The notes beneath the pieces were generated by a model. It was not told the origin of the DNA, did no database searches, and saw only the letters and a program-made list of their open reading frames with translations. This document shows positions 19,675 through 32,594 of a stretch of DNA of 64,000 bases, piece by piece. This DNA is from Phytophthora colocasiae (taxonomy: Eukaryota; Oomycota; Peronosporomycetes; Peronosporales; Peronosporaceae), in assembly GCA_018806915.1 (NCBI GenBank), contig JAGKQI010000030.1, positions 528,501-592,500 of the forward strand. The letters are read 5' to 3'. A program made the position numbers and the translations under genes. The first letter of the stretch is position 1. Each line of letters starts with the position of its first letter.

Positions 19675-22033
19675 GGATCTCGACTTCCGGCTGGCCGAAC
19701 TTCGCATAGCCGGGGAGACGGAGATTGAACTCCGGGATGAGCTTCAGGATCGCGAACGGGAGCTCGCCGCCGTGCGTCATGACCTGACCCTCACTCAGCG
19801 TAGCCTTGATCGCTGGCAGAGGAACGACTCCTCCCGAGGTCCACAAGCGGCTATGGCCATGCCTGCTGATCAGACTCGCCCGACGGCAGAGGAAGCTCGG
19901 TTGAGGTTGGAGTTGACGCGGACCCAAGCGGAGTTGCTCGCCGCTCGAGCCGAAGTCGCGTATCTGGAACGCGAGGCAGAGGATCACCAGGTTGAACTGG
20001 CTCGGGCACACCTCGCCTTGGAGGACGTATCCGCCCCGGATTTTTACGCTCCGCCTCTGGGTGCAACCGCCGATGCCGCCGCCGTATCCAGCCTGGAGCA
20101 AGATCTGGCAGACGCCTTGGGAAATCTGGAAATAATCCAGCACGACCGGGACCAGCTCTCCGTCCAGCATCGTGCCGCCATTGCCGAGCGGGATCAGGCC
20201 GTCGCAGACCTGGATCAGGCCCGCCTCGACCGGGATCAGGCAATACAAGATCTCAATCGAGTAACGGTAGACCGTGATCGAATCCAGGTCGACCTGGACG
20301 ATGCCACCCAAGATCGTTTGTCTGCCCTCGCAGACCTTGACGTGGCTCGTTCCGCCCGGGATGCGGCGACACAGGAACTCGACCAACTCCAGCGACAGAA
20401 CGCGGAGCTCCGACAGGCTCACCAAGAGCTGGACGCTGATTATGCCGAAGCCGAACAACAGCTGCACCACGCCGAGGATTCCTCTGCTCGGTTGTCCTCG
20501 TGGATCGCGGATCGACGGGCGGCTCGTGCCACCAAAAGATCTCGAAGCGCCTCCGCTTCCCCGGCCGTTCCTCCTTCCTCACGCAAGCGTCCGGCTCGGA
20601 GCACCTCAGCTCCCCGTGATCTAAAACCTGCAGCTACCGAAGTTCCCGGGTCAACCCAGCCTGTCACACCCACGGTGGTCCCGACCCCGGCAGGATCAAC
20701 GGCGAGTCCGCTGGATCTGTTGGCGGATCAAGCTTCTGGGCAAGCCGGAGAGGAGGAAACCGACACTCCAGCCCCTGATCCGACCCCAGCGCCTACGGAT
20801 CAGTCCGGATCGCTCCCCGCCGAGGGTGATTCGCCGGATGAGGACGAGGAAGACTCCGACTACGATCCCCAGCACCCATTCTCATCGCCGTCCGAAGAGG
20901 ACGAAAGTCCAGAACCCAGCAATGGAACTAGTTCTGAAGCCGAATCGGAACGTTCCAACGAGGCGGAGGACTCCGAGGAGGACGAGACTCTACACATGGG
21001 CCGCCAACGGTCTATCTCGACGCACCGGCGCGAGTCCGGTCAGGTTCCGAGAGCCGGACCTTCTGGCACCCGTGGATCGGGGTCTCCGGACGGCTCAAGC
21101 CCATCTCCAGATGGATCAGGTCCGCCGTCTCCAGGATCACCTCCGGGTTCCCCGTCACCGCCGTCACCTCCTCCCGGCGGTTCCTCGCCCCCCGGGCTCC
21201 GACCACCCCTGTTCCCGGTCGCCTCTTTCATTCCAGGGTACGATCGGCAGCGCACCTTCGCGGCCGCTGACATCGTACCGTGGGATCCGCAGTTGATCGG
21301 GCAGTATTCGATCGTGGGTCTGATTGCCAATTCTCTGGGTAAACGGTTGTTGATCCCTTCGGGTTGGCTGTTCTCTTCCCAGATACAGGCTGGGCCTGCA
21401 CCGACCCCGGCACCGAATACCTCCACGAGTTGATCACGGGCGTGAACGTGCTTGATCTGCTGGCTCTGGAGCCGTGGAACGACTTCGCGAACCCGGGTCC
21501 CTTACGTTCGACCTCGATCTGCATGAAAGGAGGAACACCCCTCGCGGCCGTGGCCGCCACCTATCGCATTCTGGAGGAACGGCACCGTCAAGCATTTTGG
21601 GAGGCCACCCACAACTTCGAGATCACCTCTGCCATGCAGGATGCGGATCTTGAACTGCAGCGGTATTACGTTGCTCGCAAGGCCCGGCGGAGTCGGGCTG
21701 GGTCTGCTGGCGCCAATTCCTCGCCTCCTTCCCGCCATAATGCGCGATCAGTGGTTCGATCTCGACATCCTGCTGGATCCGTTCTTCCTTCACCTCCCCA
21801 TTCCGTCGGTGGATGTGGTTCGTTGGTATCCCGGCGTGGTCTCTCGGCGTGCCAACCTGGCGGATCCCAACGCGAACGTCCCAGAGCCGGCGAACCTGAT
21901 CGAGGCTCTGGAGGAGTTTGACGAGGCGGATCCGTGGCGTAACCAGTATCGGCAAGACCCGGTCAACCATCCCGCCACCAGGATTCCCCGCCTTATCGGC
22001 AAGTTCAATCCTCCTCCCGCTGGGGCTAACTTC
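19637..22033 (+). pseudogene. Antisense extra ORF, family G copy 2 (chimeric start)
   Basis: The first 15 or so codons come from the old copy and the rest from the young element. The coiled-coil, acidic and Pro/Ser regions are continuous from 19637 to about 21405, with no break at the place where copy 1 is shifted. One-base losses follow near 21405, 21500, 21531, 21709 and 21732, and an extra base near 22027 removes the normal stop. Together with copy 1 this indicates that the parent element carried one long antisense frame. Confidence 0.75.
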
Positions 22034-22392
22034 TCCGTAAGTCGTGCGAACTTCGATCACCTGCAGCAAGGCTCGGGGCTTCTCCCCGAGTTCGGATTCG
22101 GAACCCCTTCCAGGGCCGTTCTACATTCTTCCATCTCCATTCGTAATTCTCATAATCTCCACTCGTAATCCGTAATCTCCATTCCCACAGTCATTCCATC
22201 GTACTCTATCATTTTAGGAATGTGATCCCCTTTCACCTCCATCTCGACATCCCGGATCACCATCTTCCAACGTCAAATTCCCTACGCACATGCATATACA
22301 CAAATATAAAACTCTCGCTCTGATCTGGATTCTCCTCCACATCAGCTTCTTCGATCCCGGCGAGGTAACCCTGTCACCTCGCCTGGCTTCCC

Positions 22393-23776
22393 TTACACTT
22401 CTTCATGCGACTGCATCACGCCGAACCGGTTCCGATTAGCGTGGTCACGTAGGAACGCGCTCAACATGGCCCCACAGTTAAGATCAGCTTCGTCGACCCA
22501 CGTTGGCTCATCATAACCGACCCAGTGCACCAGGAATTCACGATAGATCCGGCCGTAGCGAGTTCGTTTCCCACTTCGCATGTCCGAGATCCGTTCGACT
22601 TCGTACTCATCGGCATCCAGATCCGGAACCCAACTGTCCTCCGGAAGGAGGATCTCATCGAAATCGAGCCGATCTGCTTCATCTACCGTCAACTCGATCC
22701 GCGGACGATCTGGGAAATTCCGTACCAGCTTTAGCTTAGAAACATGAACCACCGGAAAGATATGGTAATCAGAGCCCGCGATCTCCAGCTTGATCGTGAA
22801 TTCATTGAGCTTCTCTGCAACACGGAACGGGCCGTGCCAAAGGTGGGCGAGTTTACGGGCATACCCTTCCTTCACACGATCTAGGTATAGCCAAACTCGT
22901 GATCCAGCTTCGATCTGATGCGGATCGACATCCTCATTGTGCCGATCAGCTCGGTCCGCGATCGCCTCTCGCAGCTTAGCGTTGACCTGTTCTCTCGACT
23001 GCTGGTAGTATCTCTGAACGCGATATCTCCACCGTCTTGGATCGCGATCGTAGCGTCTGGTCGACCCGATCGGGATCGTTGCTTCCAACGTCGATCTTGG
23101 ATCCCATCTGTGTACCAAATAGTGAGGGGTATCTCCCCGGACCCGATCGTGAGCCGTGTTAATGGCGAAAGTCAATCTCTCCGCATATTCATCCCAGTCC
23201 TTTTGATCGAGATCTTGAACATACATCTTGATTGCCCTAGTGGCCGTTTGCACCATCCGTTCCGCAGTCCCATTGGCCTGTGGTCGGTAGGCCATCGTCG
23301 CCCGTTGTCGCTGCCCCAGGATCCTATTGAACGATCTGAAGAAGTCGGACATGTAGCCCGTTTCTCGATCGTGCCTGATCATCTCGCTAGCACCAAATCT
23401 GCGGAACACGCATTCTTCATAAGATTCCGCGACGGTCTGGGCCGATCGGGAGGAACTAGCCTTTGCGATCACATATCCCGTGAACAGATCTACCCATATC
23501 AGCAGTTCAGTATTGCCTTTGTTGGATCTGGGCAGAGAGGGTATGTGATCCATCGCTATGATCTGGAATGGGTATGTCGCTTGCAGATTCCCAGGCGACT
23601 CGCCCCGGATCGTAGGTCTCCCCTTTCCAGTCTCACAGTCTACACACTCGCCTACGTATCGCTGCACGCTCCGATATAATCCCCTCCAGTGGAAATGATC
23701 TCGGATCCGCTGATAAGTGCGTCCGATCCCTTGATGTCCCCTTCCAGAGTCGTATGGTAGTGGTGGAGGACATCCT
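22393..23776 (-). pseudogene. Integrase with chromodomain, family G copy 2
   Basis: This is nearly identical to 8687-10072: HHCC region, DDE core, GPFRV region and chromodomain, open from 23667 to the TAA at 22393. One C is missing near 23740 in the zinc-binding region relative to copy 1. The TAG separating RNase H from integrase is shared with copy 1. One residue change (Lys to Gln) was noted in the core at about 23312. Confidence 0.88.
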
Positions 23777-23777
23777 G

Positions 23778-24450
23778 CTATAGCGTTTCTGGGACCACAA
23801 GTCTCATCAGGCGATCGCGATCACCACTTGATCTCGGCCCTGGTGGGCAGTAAAATAGCAGATCGTGTTCGTCTACCTCGTACTCGGAGGCGATCTTGGC
23901 GTAAGATCCAGATTCGGCTCGAGTAAGATCCGCGATCTGCCCAGCCAGGTACTTCTTTAGTCCTGCGATCCAGACCTCCTCGTTCTGGGCTCGCCTGATC
24001 CGGTCAACCCGCATCTCCCGGATCAGTTCCTCTCGCAGGACAGCGGCACCAGGTCGCGCTCGGGCTGCACACGTGGCTACGGCCGACACGTGCACAGTTC
24101 GATCTTCAATTCGAGGGATCAACACCTCATTAAGCCGATTCAGGGTGATCAGATCGCACCGATCCGTCTCATCGCGGACCTCGATCCCGCTTCCTCGCTG
24201 CAGCGCGGCGCTCGCCAAGCTATCTGCACTCCCGTTCCAGTCTCTCTTCACATGGACAAGCTCGTGATCTCCCCAATTCCGCAAGTGATCCAGCACCTTC
24301 TGTTTCAGTAACGTCAATCCTGGCTCCTTACAGTCGATCTCGCCCCGAACCTGTCCGATCACCAGGTTCGAATCGCCACAAACGACCAAACGACGGCGTT
24401 CTAACTGGAGCGATCATGCTAAGACCTAGCAAGAGTCCACGGTATTCCGC
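23778..24450 (-). pseudogene. Second RNase H (archaeal-type), family G copy 2
   Basis: It continues the pol frame after one extra G near 24407 and one extra C near 24461. The CGDSNLVIGQVRG and VKRDWNGSADSLASAA blocks are present, followed by a linker ending at the shared TAG. See 10073-11752 for the domain description. Confidence 0.85.
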
Positions 24451-24451
24451 T

Positions 24452-26248
24452 TCATTGACCCGTAAGGCCTTCAGCATAATCCGATCGAGCCTTGATCACT
24501 TTCCACTCCGGCAAACTCCACACGATCGCGCTGAAAGCGCCTCCTCCTCGTTTCACGCGTGCCGATCCGTCGAAACTTACTACCCATAGCTCCTCACCTG
24601 GATCTACGGTGGGAATCGGCATCTGGATCTTACGCCTTGGTTCCTTCTGTGGCGCGATCGCGATCAGGGCTGCGTCGATCTCCGATCTAGGCGTTATATT
24701 AGCTGCGATCGTCCCCAGTATCTCATCCTCTCCCTTCGTACACTTCGTGATCTCGAGTGTCCATGGGGACAGGAGAGCAGACCATTGTCCCAGACGCCCT
24801 TGAAGGCCGGCAGACTTGAACAGCCAGGCAAGCGTGGAGTGTCTGGTTAGGACCTTGATCCGACGTCCCACCAACAGGGTGTAGTGTAGATCCAGGATCC
24901 GAAGTAGAGCCAACACCTCCTTTTCGGCAACATTATAGTTTAACTCGTTCGTCTTCAAGGTTCGGCTGGCAAACGCGACCGGGTGGTAGATCTGGTCGTG
25001 TTCCTGCATTAGTGCGGCGGAAATCGCCCAGTCACTGGCATACACGATCACCACGGGTAACTTTGTCATGTCGAAGTGACGAAGGATCGGGGTCGACGCG
25101 ATCTTGGTTTTCAAGGCTGTAAACGCCCTGTGTGTCCTACCCCACCTTTCGCCAGCTCTTTGGGCCAGATTGGCTCCGACCTTGCTTGAACAGGGGGGAG
25201 GCGTCGCCCCCAAGTTAAGATCCGGCGTACTATTCCCCTTTTGAGTCAAGGTGTCGGGTGATCCATCCTGATTCGACTTAAGCGCGACGGGATCTCGATT
25301 GATCGGGTCCGTACTATCCATGATCTTTCGAAGATCTGGTCGCTTCTTCAGTTCTGCGAACTCCACTTCACGTAGTTCATATAGGACCGATGCATAGATC
25401 GCATAATCCTCGATGAACCGACTATAGTAATTCAAACTTCCCAGGAACGATTGCATGGATCGGAGCGACCCAGGGAATGGCAGATCCGTCAGAGACTTCA
25501 GGTCTTTCGGGTTTGCCTCCAATCCGTCGATCGACACTTTGTGTCCGAGATATTCCACCTTATCCATGCCCCAGAAGCTCTTCGCCACACTGATCGAGAG
25601 ATTCCACTTATCACAGGCCTCCAATAGGTCTTCCACCCGATCGCACATTTGATCCCATGTTCCAGCCGTGATCAAGATATCGTCGATGTAGGATCTCCGT
25701 CCTAGAACCGACGGGCGACCAGGATCTTCCGGGACCCCTGATTCAAACACATCTGTAGAGTCTTTCGTATTCCCTGACTGGGAGATCTTCAAAAATCCAT
25801 ATAGGGCGTTGTCCACAAGACGTTGATAGATCTGAGGGGCGTTCTTCAGCCCGAACGGCATGCGATTCCACTCGAAGAGGCCGAACGGGGTGATGAAAGC
25901 TGAGATCGCGCGAGCTCGATCGGTCATTGACACGACCCAGAATCCACTCGCCATGTCATGTAATGAACAGTACCACAGAACCTTGTCAAGATCTTCTAAC
26001 AGGTCATTGATCAGAGGCATTGGGTAGATCATCAGCCTCGTGAGACCGTTCACCAGCCGATAATCGATACATAGTCGGATGTCTACACCGTTCTTCTTGA
26101 TGATCACCACGATCGGCGATGCCCATGGCGAGGTCGATGGCCGGATGATCTTGGCAGCTAGGAGTCCTTTGATGAGATCCGATACTTTCTCGCGGAACTG
26201 TGGCGCCACCTTTCGGACTCGTTGTGCGATCGGCTTTGCATCACCCAC
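24452..26248 (-). CDS. RT, RNase H and start of second RNase H, family G copy 2
   Basis: This copy holds the longest uninterrupted pol segment, 598 codons: RT N-terminus (PQFREKVSDLIKGLLAAKIIRP), palm motifs, SYIDDILIT, thumb, Gypsy RNase H and the first part of the second RNase H (VVSFDGSARVKRGGGAFS). A three-base insertion near 25960 adds a His in the LDMASG motif, reading SLHDMASG, which could harm the active site. It shows that most frameshifts in copy 1 are not family features. Confidence 0.88.
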   Translation of the reverse strand: MGDAKPIAQRVRKVAPQFREKVSDLIKGLLAAKIIRPSTSPWASPIVVIIKKNGVDIRLCIDYRLVNGLTRLMIYPMPLINDLLEDLDKVLWYCSLHDMASGFWVVSMTDRARAISAFITPFGLFEWNRMPFGLKNAPQIYQRLVDNALYGFLKISQSGNTKDSTDVFESGVPEDPGRPSVLGRRSYIDDILITAGTWDQMCDRVEDLLEACDKWNLSISVAKSFWGMDKVEYLGHKVSIDGLEANPKDLKSLTDLPFPGSLRSMQSFLGSLNYYSRFIEDYAIYASVLYELREVEFAELKKRPDLRKIMDSTDPINRDPVALKSNQDGSPDTLTQKGNSTPDLNLGATPPPCSSKVGANLAQRAGERWGRTHRAFTALKTKIASTPILRHFDMTKLPVVIVYASDWAISAALMQEHDQIYHPVAFASRTLKTNELNYNVAEKEVLALLRILDLHYTLLVGRRIKVLTRHSTLAWLFKSAGLQGRLGQWSALLSPWTLEITKCTKGEDEILGTIAANITPRSEIDAALIAIAPQKEPRRKIQMPIPTVDPGEELWVVSFDGSARVKRGGGAFSAIVWSLPEWKVIKARSDYAEGLTGQ

Positions 26249-27985
26249 GTCGATATCGCATATAACACCCTTGGCCGCTGGAGGAAGTGCGTTTCCCTTT
26301 CCGATCAGGAGATGTCGCTTCTTCCAAATAATCTGTCGAAGTTTCTCGATCTCCTCCGGGGTAGCCGATCCCGGATTTCCTACTTGCAGATCTTCGATCC
26401 TGACTTCTTCAGTGGTGGAAATCTGGATCTCGGTACTACTGCGAGATTATCGGCTAGATCTTCGGCCGAAAAATCGCCACTTTCGTGTAAGTGGGTCTGA
26501 TCAGCGTTCTCGATCCCTTCGGGAGATGTCGGATCCGGTTCATCCGTTGATTGATCACGCAGCCTATCGTCCTTGGCTGTCAAGATCGGGGTGTCTTTAA
26601 CCATGGGGACGGCATCGGCGTCGGATACATGTTGGATCTCGATTTGAAAATCCGGTTTTTCTGTTTTTACCTCGATCTCTTCTTCGCATGTCCGATCTGT
26701 CCGATCTGGGGCCTGATCTGGCAAGCTCTCATTCGTCTCAGTCTCACCGCCCCAGCTTCGCCACTCGGGGTCTTGTCGGAACTGATCGTGATCGGTGGGG
26801 TATCCATGGGATCCGGTTGGGGATCGATGAATGCGACCTTGACTTCGGCCGTATCGGTCGGTGATCGCGGTTCCAATGTCGATATTGGTGCAGGATCAGG
26901 ATCGGTCTTGATTGCCCCACCTCGACGGAGTATAGATCGCGGCGTAACGTAGGTCGGCCGTTCGACCGACGGTAAGGGGATCTCTACGGTTTCCTGAGGT
27001 TCCGGTCTTGCGTCCACCGTCGCTTCTAGAGCTAGATTCTGCCACTCCATGTAACGCCGGGACCCGACCGACACAAACCCGGGGTAGCGAGGAACTTTTT
27101 CTTGATCAAGTACCATCCCGACATGTAATCTGTGATCCAGTCGTAAAATCTTCTCGCTCAAATTCGTGATCACTAAGTACCGAGTTCGGCCGGGTCCATT
27201 TACCACGGTAGGTACCCATCGGTCGCCTCTAGTCACCCACAATTTCTCCGTCGCCGATAATTTCACTCTCGATGCCGTCTCTTCAGATCCCCCAACTGGG
27301 ATATGTAGATCTTCCTCCAATTTTACCGATCTTACCTTCTCCCCGTATAATCTCTTGCGACCACTAAGTGGGATCCCCACTTCATTAGGTAAGCACATCG
27401 ATCCCTTCGCTAGATCCATCCGGACCCCAGCCGGGATCATGAAATCCATACCCAGGATCGCATCCTGCCCGGATAGATCCCCGATCCAAATATCGAAAAA
27501 GTAGACCAAGTATCCCGCAAGCGTGATTTTGATCCTCGTTCTTCCCTCGGTGGTGTACACATTATCACCGATCCCAACACACTCCTGTCTCTGACTAGTG
27601 TCAAAGTGGCACCCAACCTTACGAGCAAAGGTGGTATCCAAGATGGATACCTCGGCGCCAGTGTCCAGGAGCAAGATCGCTCTTTCATGATTAATCTTGC
27701 CTGAGATCTTGGCTTGGCGGAACCATTTTCCTGGTGCGTGGTATTTCCAGTAACCCCTGGATTCTCCTTCCTTGAGATCCAAGGCCACTTCCGCACCAGA
27801 TCGCGAGAACTCATCGATCCGGGAAGACTCGCGATCTTAGCAGTATACGAATGCAACTTACATGTATTACCGCGCAGATCCGAATTCTCCCTATCTTGAT
27901 CTCTCGATTTCTTGTTCACATATGCATAGATGCAGTACTCAGAACGCTCGGCTCGTACCGGTTTCCAAACCGGCGAGCGTCCTAG
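26249..27985 (-). pseudogene. Protease and acidic linker, family G copy 2
   Basis: The protease frame is open from the frameshift site through YWKYHAPGKWFRQAKI and LLLDTGAEVSILD, and this stretch is intact where copy 1 lost one base. The linker is broken by short base losses near 26755 and 26433. DTG and ILGMDF blocks are present. Confidence 0.83.
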
Positions 27986-27991
27986 TTTAAC
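27945..27991 (-). promoter_or_regulatory. -1 frameshift signal, family G copy 2
   Basis: The GTTAAAC heptamer (27985-27991), TAG (27982-27984), 7-nt spacer and stem-loop are identical to 14241-14287. Confidence 0.85.
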
Positions 27992-28293
27992 ATCTTTTCC
28001 ACCTTCTCGGGAAACAGTCCGGCATGTCGGGTCGGATCGTACCACTTGCGGATCTGGTTGTAGAATTCTTCCATGGGGCATTCTCCAGCTTCATGGATCT
28101 CCCCACAACCACGGCATGTATATAGACAGCGATCCGTTGGGTGGCCCCTCTTTCCGCACTTGTCACAGGTTAGACGCCTCCAGCAGTCCAGATCCGTGTG
28201 ATTCCGCGATCCACAATGCGAACAGCGACCTCTATCGTGATCTGAGTGTCTGCGATCCGTGGTCCGGCCTCGGTCCTGCACGTTCGTGTTCAT
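27982..28293 (-). CDS. Zinc-knuckle ORF, family G copy 2 (103 aa)
   Basis: It is identical in arrangement to 14278-14589: three CCHC-type knuckles, an ATGA overlap with gag at its start and the slippery heptamer at its end. Confidence 0.85.
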   Translation of the reverse strand: MNTNVQDRGRTTDRRHSDHDRGRCSHCGSRNHTDLDCWRRLTCDKCGKRGHPTDRCLYTCRGCGEIHEAGECPMEEFYNQIRKWYDPTRHAGLFPEKVEKMLN

Positions 28294-30474
28294 CCTCTGT
28301 GATCCGTGATCCGGCCTCGATCTTGCGAGTTCGTGTGCGATCGCGACTGATCCTGTTGGTGGGGAGCGCCCCCAGTACCGATCGGCTTGTCTTCTGACGC
28401 GGCAAGATATATCCTCCGGAGATCACCTTCAGAATCGGATCCATCCGATCCGGATATTTCTTCTGATTCTGAGCTCGGATCTTGAGTTTGGATCGCCCGT
28501 ACCACCGCTCGGGTGGGAGCTGCCGGGGCACTGGCCGGTGCCTTTTGTCTGTACTTCGATCCGAACGCAGATTTACGCTGCCTGCTTTTCGCCCGTTCCC
28601 GGGCACGGAGTACCTCCTCCAGCTCCTCGACGTCACTCAGTCGGAGTAGGGTCAGCCGATCAGCTAACTCCGGATCTCCCAATGTCTCTATGTAGTGGTC
28701 CACATGTTCTCGGCGGGCCTTAGGGCTCCCGTCCTTGATCTTCAGTCTAGCACGTAAAGCCGCCACGTTGAGCCGGTAGAGATAATCGAGAGGGGTTTCT
28801 TCCGATCGCTTGCGAGCGTGATAGTATTGCCACGCGACCGACATACCCAACCCACAATATTGGGTCTGGAAACTGTCCAACAGATCCGCCCACTTGGTTT
28901 TCGTCGTTCGACTGAGCTGCCTGTACCAGTTCTTTGCCGGTCCCACCATCAGATCTGCAAACGTGAGGCATTTCTCTTCTTCCGTAGCCTGATCGCGTTG
29001 GAACGCCGACTTGACCTTACTGATCCAGGCCCGAGCGCGATCTTCGTCCAGATCTTTACCCGCAAAATCTTTCAGATCCGAGATCGCTGAGATCCGGACC
29101 CGCTGGATCATCGACGATCCTCCTTGACCGATCGCCGCGGATGCGATCGTGGCTCGGCTCGACATCTGTCCCCCGGAACTTGGTATGCCCAGATCGTCCG
29201 GATCGTATTCCCATGCATCCGGATCCGAGGCCGTGACGGACTCCATTTCAACATCTAACTCCCCTTTGATCGGCGATCGGGGTGTCGCGAGATTCCGTTC
29301 TTTCAAGAAACGATCCATCGCCATTTGAAAGTAGTCGTCCAACTTGTTGCTCGATCCAGTGGAGTTAGTCGTCGGCGCGGTCTGGTCCGTCCGGATCCGG
29401 CGATTTTCTTGCTGATCGGGCATCTTGACCTCCAGCTTCGCAGCCACCGATCGTGTATCCTGTTTCTTCATACGCGATTTCAGGAACTTGGCGCCGGAGG
29501 GCCCTAACGACATGCGTTGCAGCCTTCTCGGGCTATCTGAGTCTGGTTCCGAGGTCGCTGACGCGTAGCATGACGACCCAGTCTGATAGCCTGGGTCGGG
29601 CGTCAGTGGGCGCTCGCCGACCAAGATCTTGAGGGAATCGAATAGATCCTGGGTCGCAGATTGAATCGCTTGCAGTTCCAAGTCAAATAGAGAGTTCGGG
29701 TCGAACTCTCCAGCCACCAAACCAGCTTCTTGGAGCAGATCAAGTAGGATCTTCACCGCGTTCAGGCGGTCCGAGCTAGTCCGGGGCTTCGACACTGGGC
29801 CGGTGAGGTTACCGATCTGGCGGACTTGTATGATCGTAAGAACAGGATCATTAAGCAAGGTCTCGCTTAGCCTCTTCCTGTAGTAGGCCTGTTCGATCGC
29901 GTCCTTGGTGATCGTTGATCCTGGGCTGATCACATCCTCTGGCTCTGAGTCTGGAGCCTTCAGCTTTCGTCCGGGTGCTCTTGATCTTCTTTTTCTTGGT
30001 CGATCTTGAGGCAACAGTGGACTTGGTGAGCAGATTAGGTTTCAGCTTTGCTGATTCCTTATCGCTCGTGTGCGGATCTCGATTCTCATCGAGATCCGCA
30101 ATGGCCCTCGACGGGGCCTTGGGAGGAATTCGAGGTTTTTCTTCGAGATCTGGGTTGCAATCCAGGTCTGCCTCGTGCCTGTCAGTAGAGATCCTCCCAG
30201 AACTCTGCTGATCTGTGGATCTTTCCGCTTTAAGCGATGCCTCCGTCGATCCAACCTTCGTAGGCACTTCTTCCCCTTGTTCTTCTTTAATCTTGACATC
30301 TTCTTGGGACTCACGGTGATATCCTCGGTTCGAATCCGGGCACGCGCACCATTGTGGTGGAGCGGATCCGCCCAAAATCTCGTTAGGGCAGGTCCCGATC
30401 ACCACTTGCGCCCAGACACCGACTAACGGAGGGGGTCCCCCGATGATCCGTGATCTAGCTGTGTGTAGTTTCAC
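28290..30474 (-). pseudogene. gag, family G copy 2 (one-base shift)
   Basis: Same protein as 14586-16769. An extra T near 29966 shifts the frame between the Lys-rich N-terminal part (from Met 30474 in LTR C) and the remaining 570 or so codons. Substitutions relative to copy 1 are few, for example Lys to Glu near 30144. Confidence 0.82.
30324..30351 (-). other. Extended tRNA primer-binding site, family G copy 2
   Basis: Identical to 16619-16646: full T-arm, acceptor strand, discriminator A and CCA, one base from LTR C. Confidence 0.85.
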
Positions 30475-31749
30475 CTTGTGTACCCGTCGGTAGGCGGGTT
30501 ACGCTCTTCCAGGTGACTTCTGAAGATGTCTTGTAGGTCGGAAGAAAGTCTTGCGTGACGCAGGGGTTTGAGGTAGCGTGGAAGTTCTTCACTCCACCTC
30601 TAAGTACGTGATCCCGGTCGTAGGCGAGTTCTCGAGCCTTGATCCGGGTGCCTGGTTCTTGATCCAGGTCTTCCAATAGTCCAGTATTAGGGATTCGGTC
30701 CCTTCCTTTACGTTGCTTGCCGCTTCCGATAGCGGGGGTCTTGAGGGGGCGAGATTCGACGGGATCGTCAGGCCAAACAACCAATTCCTTCCGGTCCGGG
30801 GTTTGCACTTAAAGGACAGATCACTAGATAGGGCAAACCTGGCCAATATATTATCCAGACTTAACCGCTATACTAGGTCACGTATCCTTACCTTCTTGAC
30901 GCTTGTAGGGCCAATGTAGTTCCCGGTTCCAGGCGTAGCGAAGGCACTTGTGTGGTTCAGGGCAAATTCGAGTCTCTTTATGGTTATTCCTATGCCTACT
31001 AATCCCATCCTGATTTACTATCCTACGATCACATGACACTGGCTACAGAGCTGATCCCTAGCTTGATTCCCCTAACCCTGATCTTGAGCCGATTCCGTAC
31101 TTAACCGAAGCTTGATCTCGCACTTAACCGAAGCTTGATCTCGCACTTAACCGAAGCTTGATCTCGCACTTAACCGAAGCTTGATCTCGCACTTAACCGA
31201 AGCTTGATCTCGCACTTAACCGAAGCTTGATCGCTGCCTGATCCCGCTTGGTGATCCTTCAAAGAATCCGGATCAGGCCACAAGAAGAGTCTGCGTCGCG
31301 CCTGGGGTTGACCTTGATCCGGAGCTGATCCCGTACTTATACGGGAGAGGATCATTGCGCGATCTTGCGTGATCTCGCTTCGTCGCCGCCCGGGGAAGTT
31401 GGATCGTGCTGTTAGAGGCTTCGGGGCGCCAGGGTAAGCTGATCATGCTCGCTTGGGGCCCCGTCATCGTTGATCGCGCGAGAACATCCTTGATTTCCCC
31501 ATTCTTCCTCCGGCAGGATTCGGATCACCCACGAACACCACGGCAGGATTCGGATCACCCACGAACACCGCTCCACCTGCTTCTTCGCCGGTGTCTCCGT
31601 TGCCTGTTCCCGGCGGGACCCATCGTACCTTCGTCTGATTCGACCCAGATCTGGCGATCACAGGTCCCCCCTGTCGCTCGTTCCGACTCTATTCGGGTTC
31701 GTGGCTGACATCGCCTCTCCGGGAAAAATTTTTCGTCCGCTTCACCACA
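30353..31749 (-). repeat. LTR C, family G (5' LTR; 1397 bp)
   Basis: It has TGTGGTG...CACCACA ends and six 23-bp units (31100-31232). Its right flank is CCAC followed by the old gag, as for LTR B. It is probably the original 5' LTR of the inserted element. Confidence 0.92.
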
Positions 31750-32085
31750 CCACCGAAGGAGGGTCTCGTCCTCCTTCCCCGTGTAGGTACTCACGTGGAG
31801 TTTCAACGACTCCACGCGTGGCTTAGGGGAAGCCACCGAGGCAGCAACATCTCGTTGCTCCTTAACAATGTACCCCAGAGCAACACCGTGTTGCTCTGTC
31901 GGCGATAGCGTACGAAGCATCGTAGCTACCGCTGCCTCTCCAATGACTCGCGAGAGTCTTTGGAGAGCCTCCCACTCTGGATCAGACAGGTGGGCACAGT
32001 CCGTGCGCGTCACGGACATTTGAGGGGTCCCAGCAGATCCCTCATCCATTGGGGAGTTCTCTACCCCGCGTTCGTATGACTCCAT
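31750..32085 (-). pseudogene. Older gag, 5' part (second duplicate)
   Basis: Same as 18021-18362, from Met 32085. A six-base difference lies near 31862-31868. Confidence 0.8.
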
Positions 32086-32134
32086 ACGAACGAACAGCAG
32101 TCGGTCGTGGGACGGACTACAAAGTGCTACCAGG

Positions 32135-32594
32135 TGTAATGGGTCTACCTAGACCTATTAGGTGGCGTACACGTGCGCTTACGTATATGAGGAAGCGTGC
32201 AATTAGAATAGACTTAATTTAAGTATACTTATTTAAATAAGTATAATTATATCAAATATAACTAAATTAAACTGCAAAATACCGTAAAATGAGAACTGTT
32301 ATTGAATTTGGCATAAGCCAATTATGGACCTCCTAAAACTGTTTGTTATCTATTTCAAAATGGTCTGCCAACGTGTGGTTGGCAGAAACTCTGCTCAGTG
32401 ATTGGTAGAAATCCGTTACTTTCTACCAATAATATGCACAAATGCACACGAACCATCCAATAATGTGATTCGCCCATGTATCCATTGGTGTGTACAGCAC
32501 ACCAAGGTCTGAGGCCCATTTCCAACCTCTAACAGTTATCCTAACTGTTAGAGTTACAAGTGGTACAACCACTTGTACGTGTAACCCCGTTAAA
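32135..32594 (-). repeat. LTR D, second duplicate
   Basis: Same as 18412-18871, with TGTAATGGG...CCCCGTTAAA ends. Confidence 0.7.
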
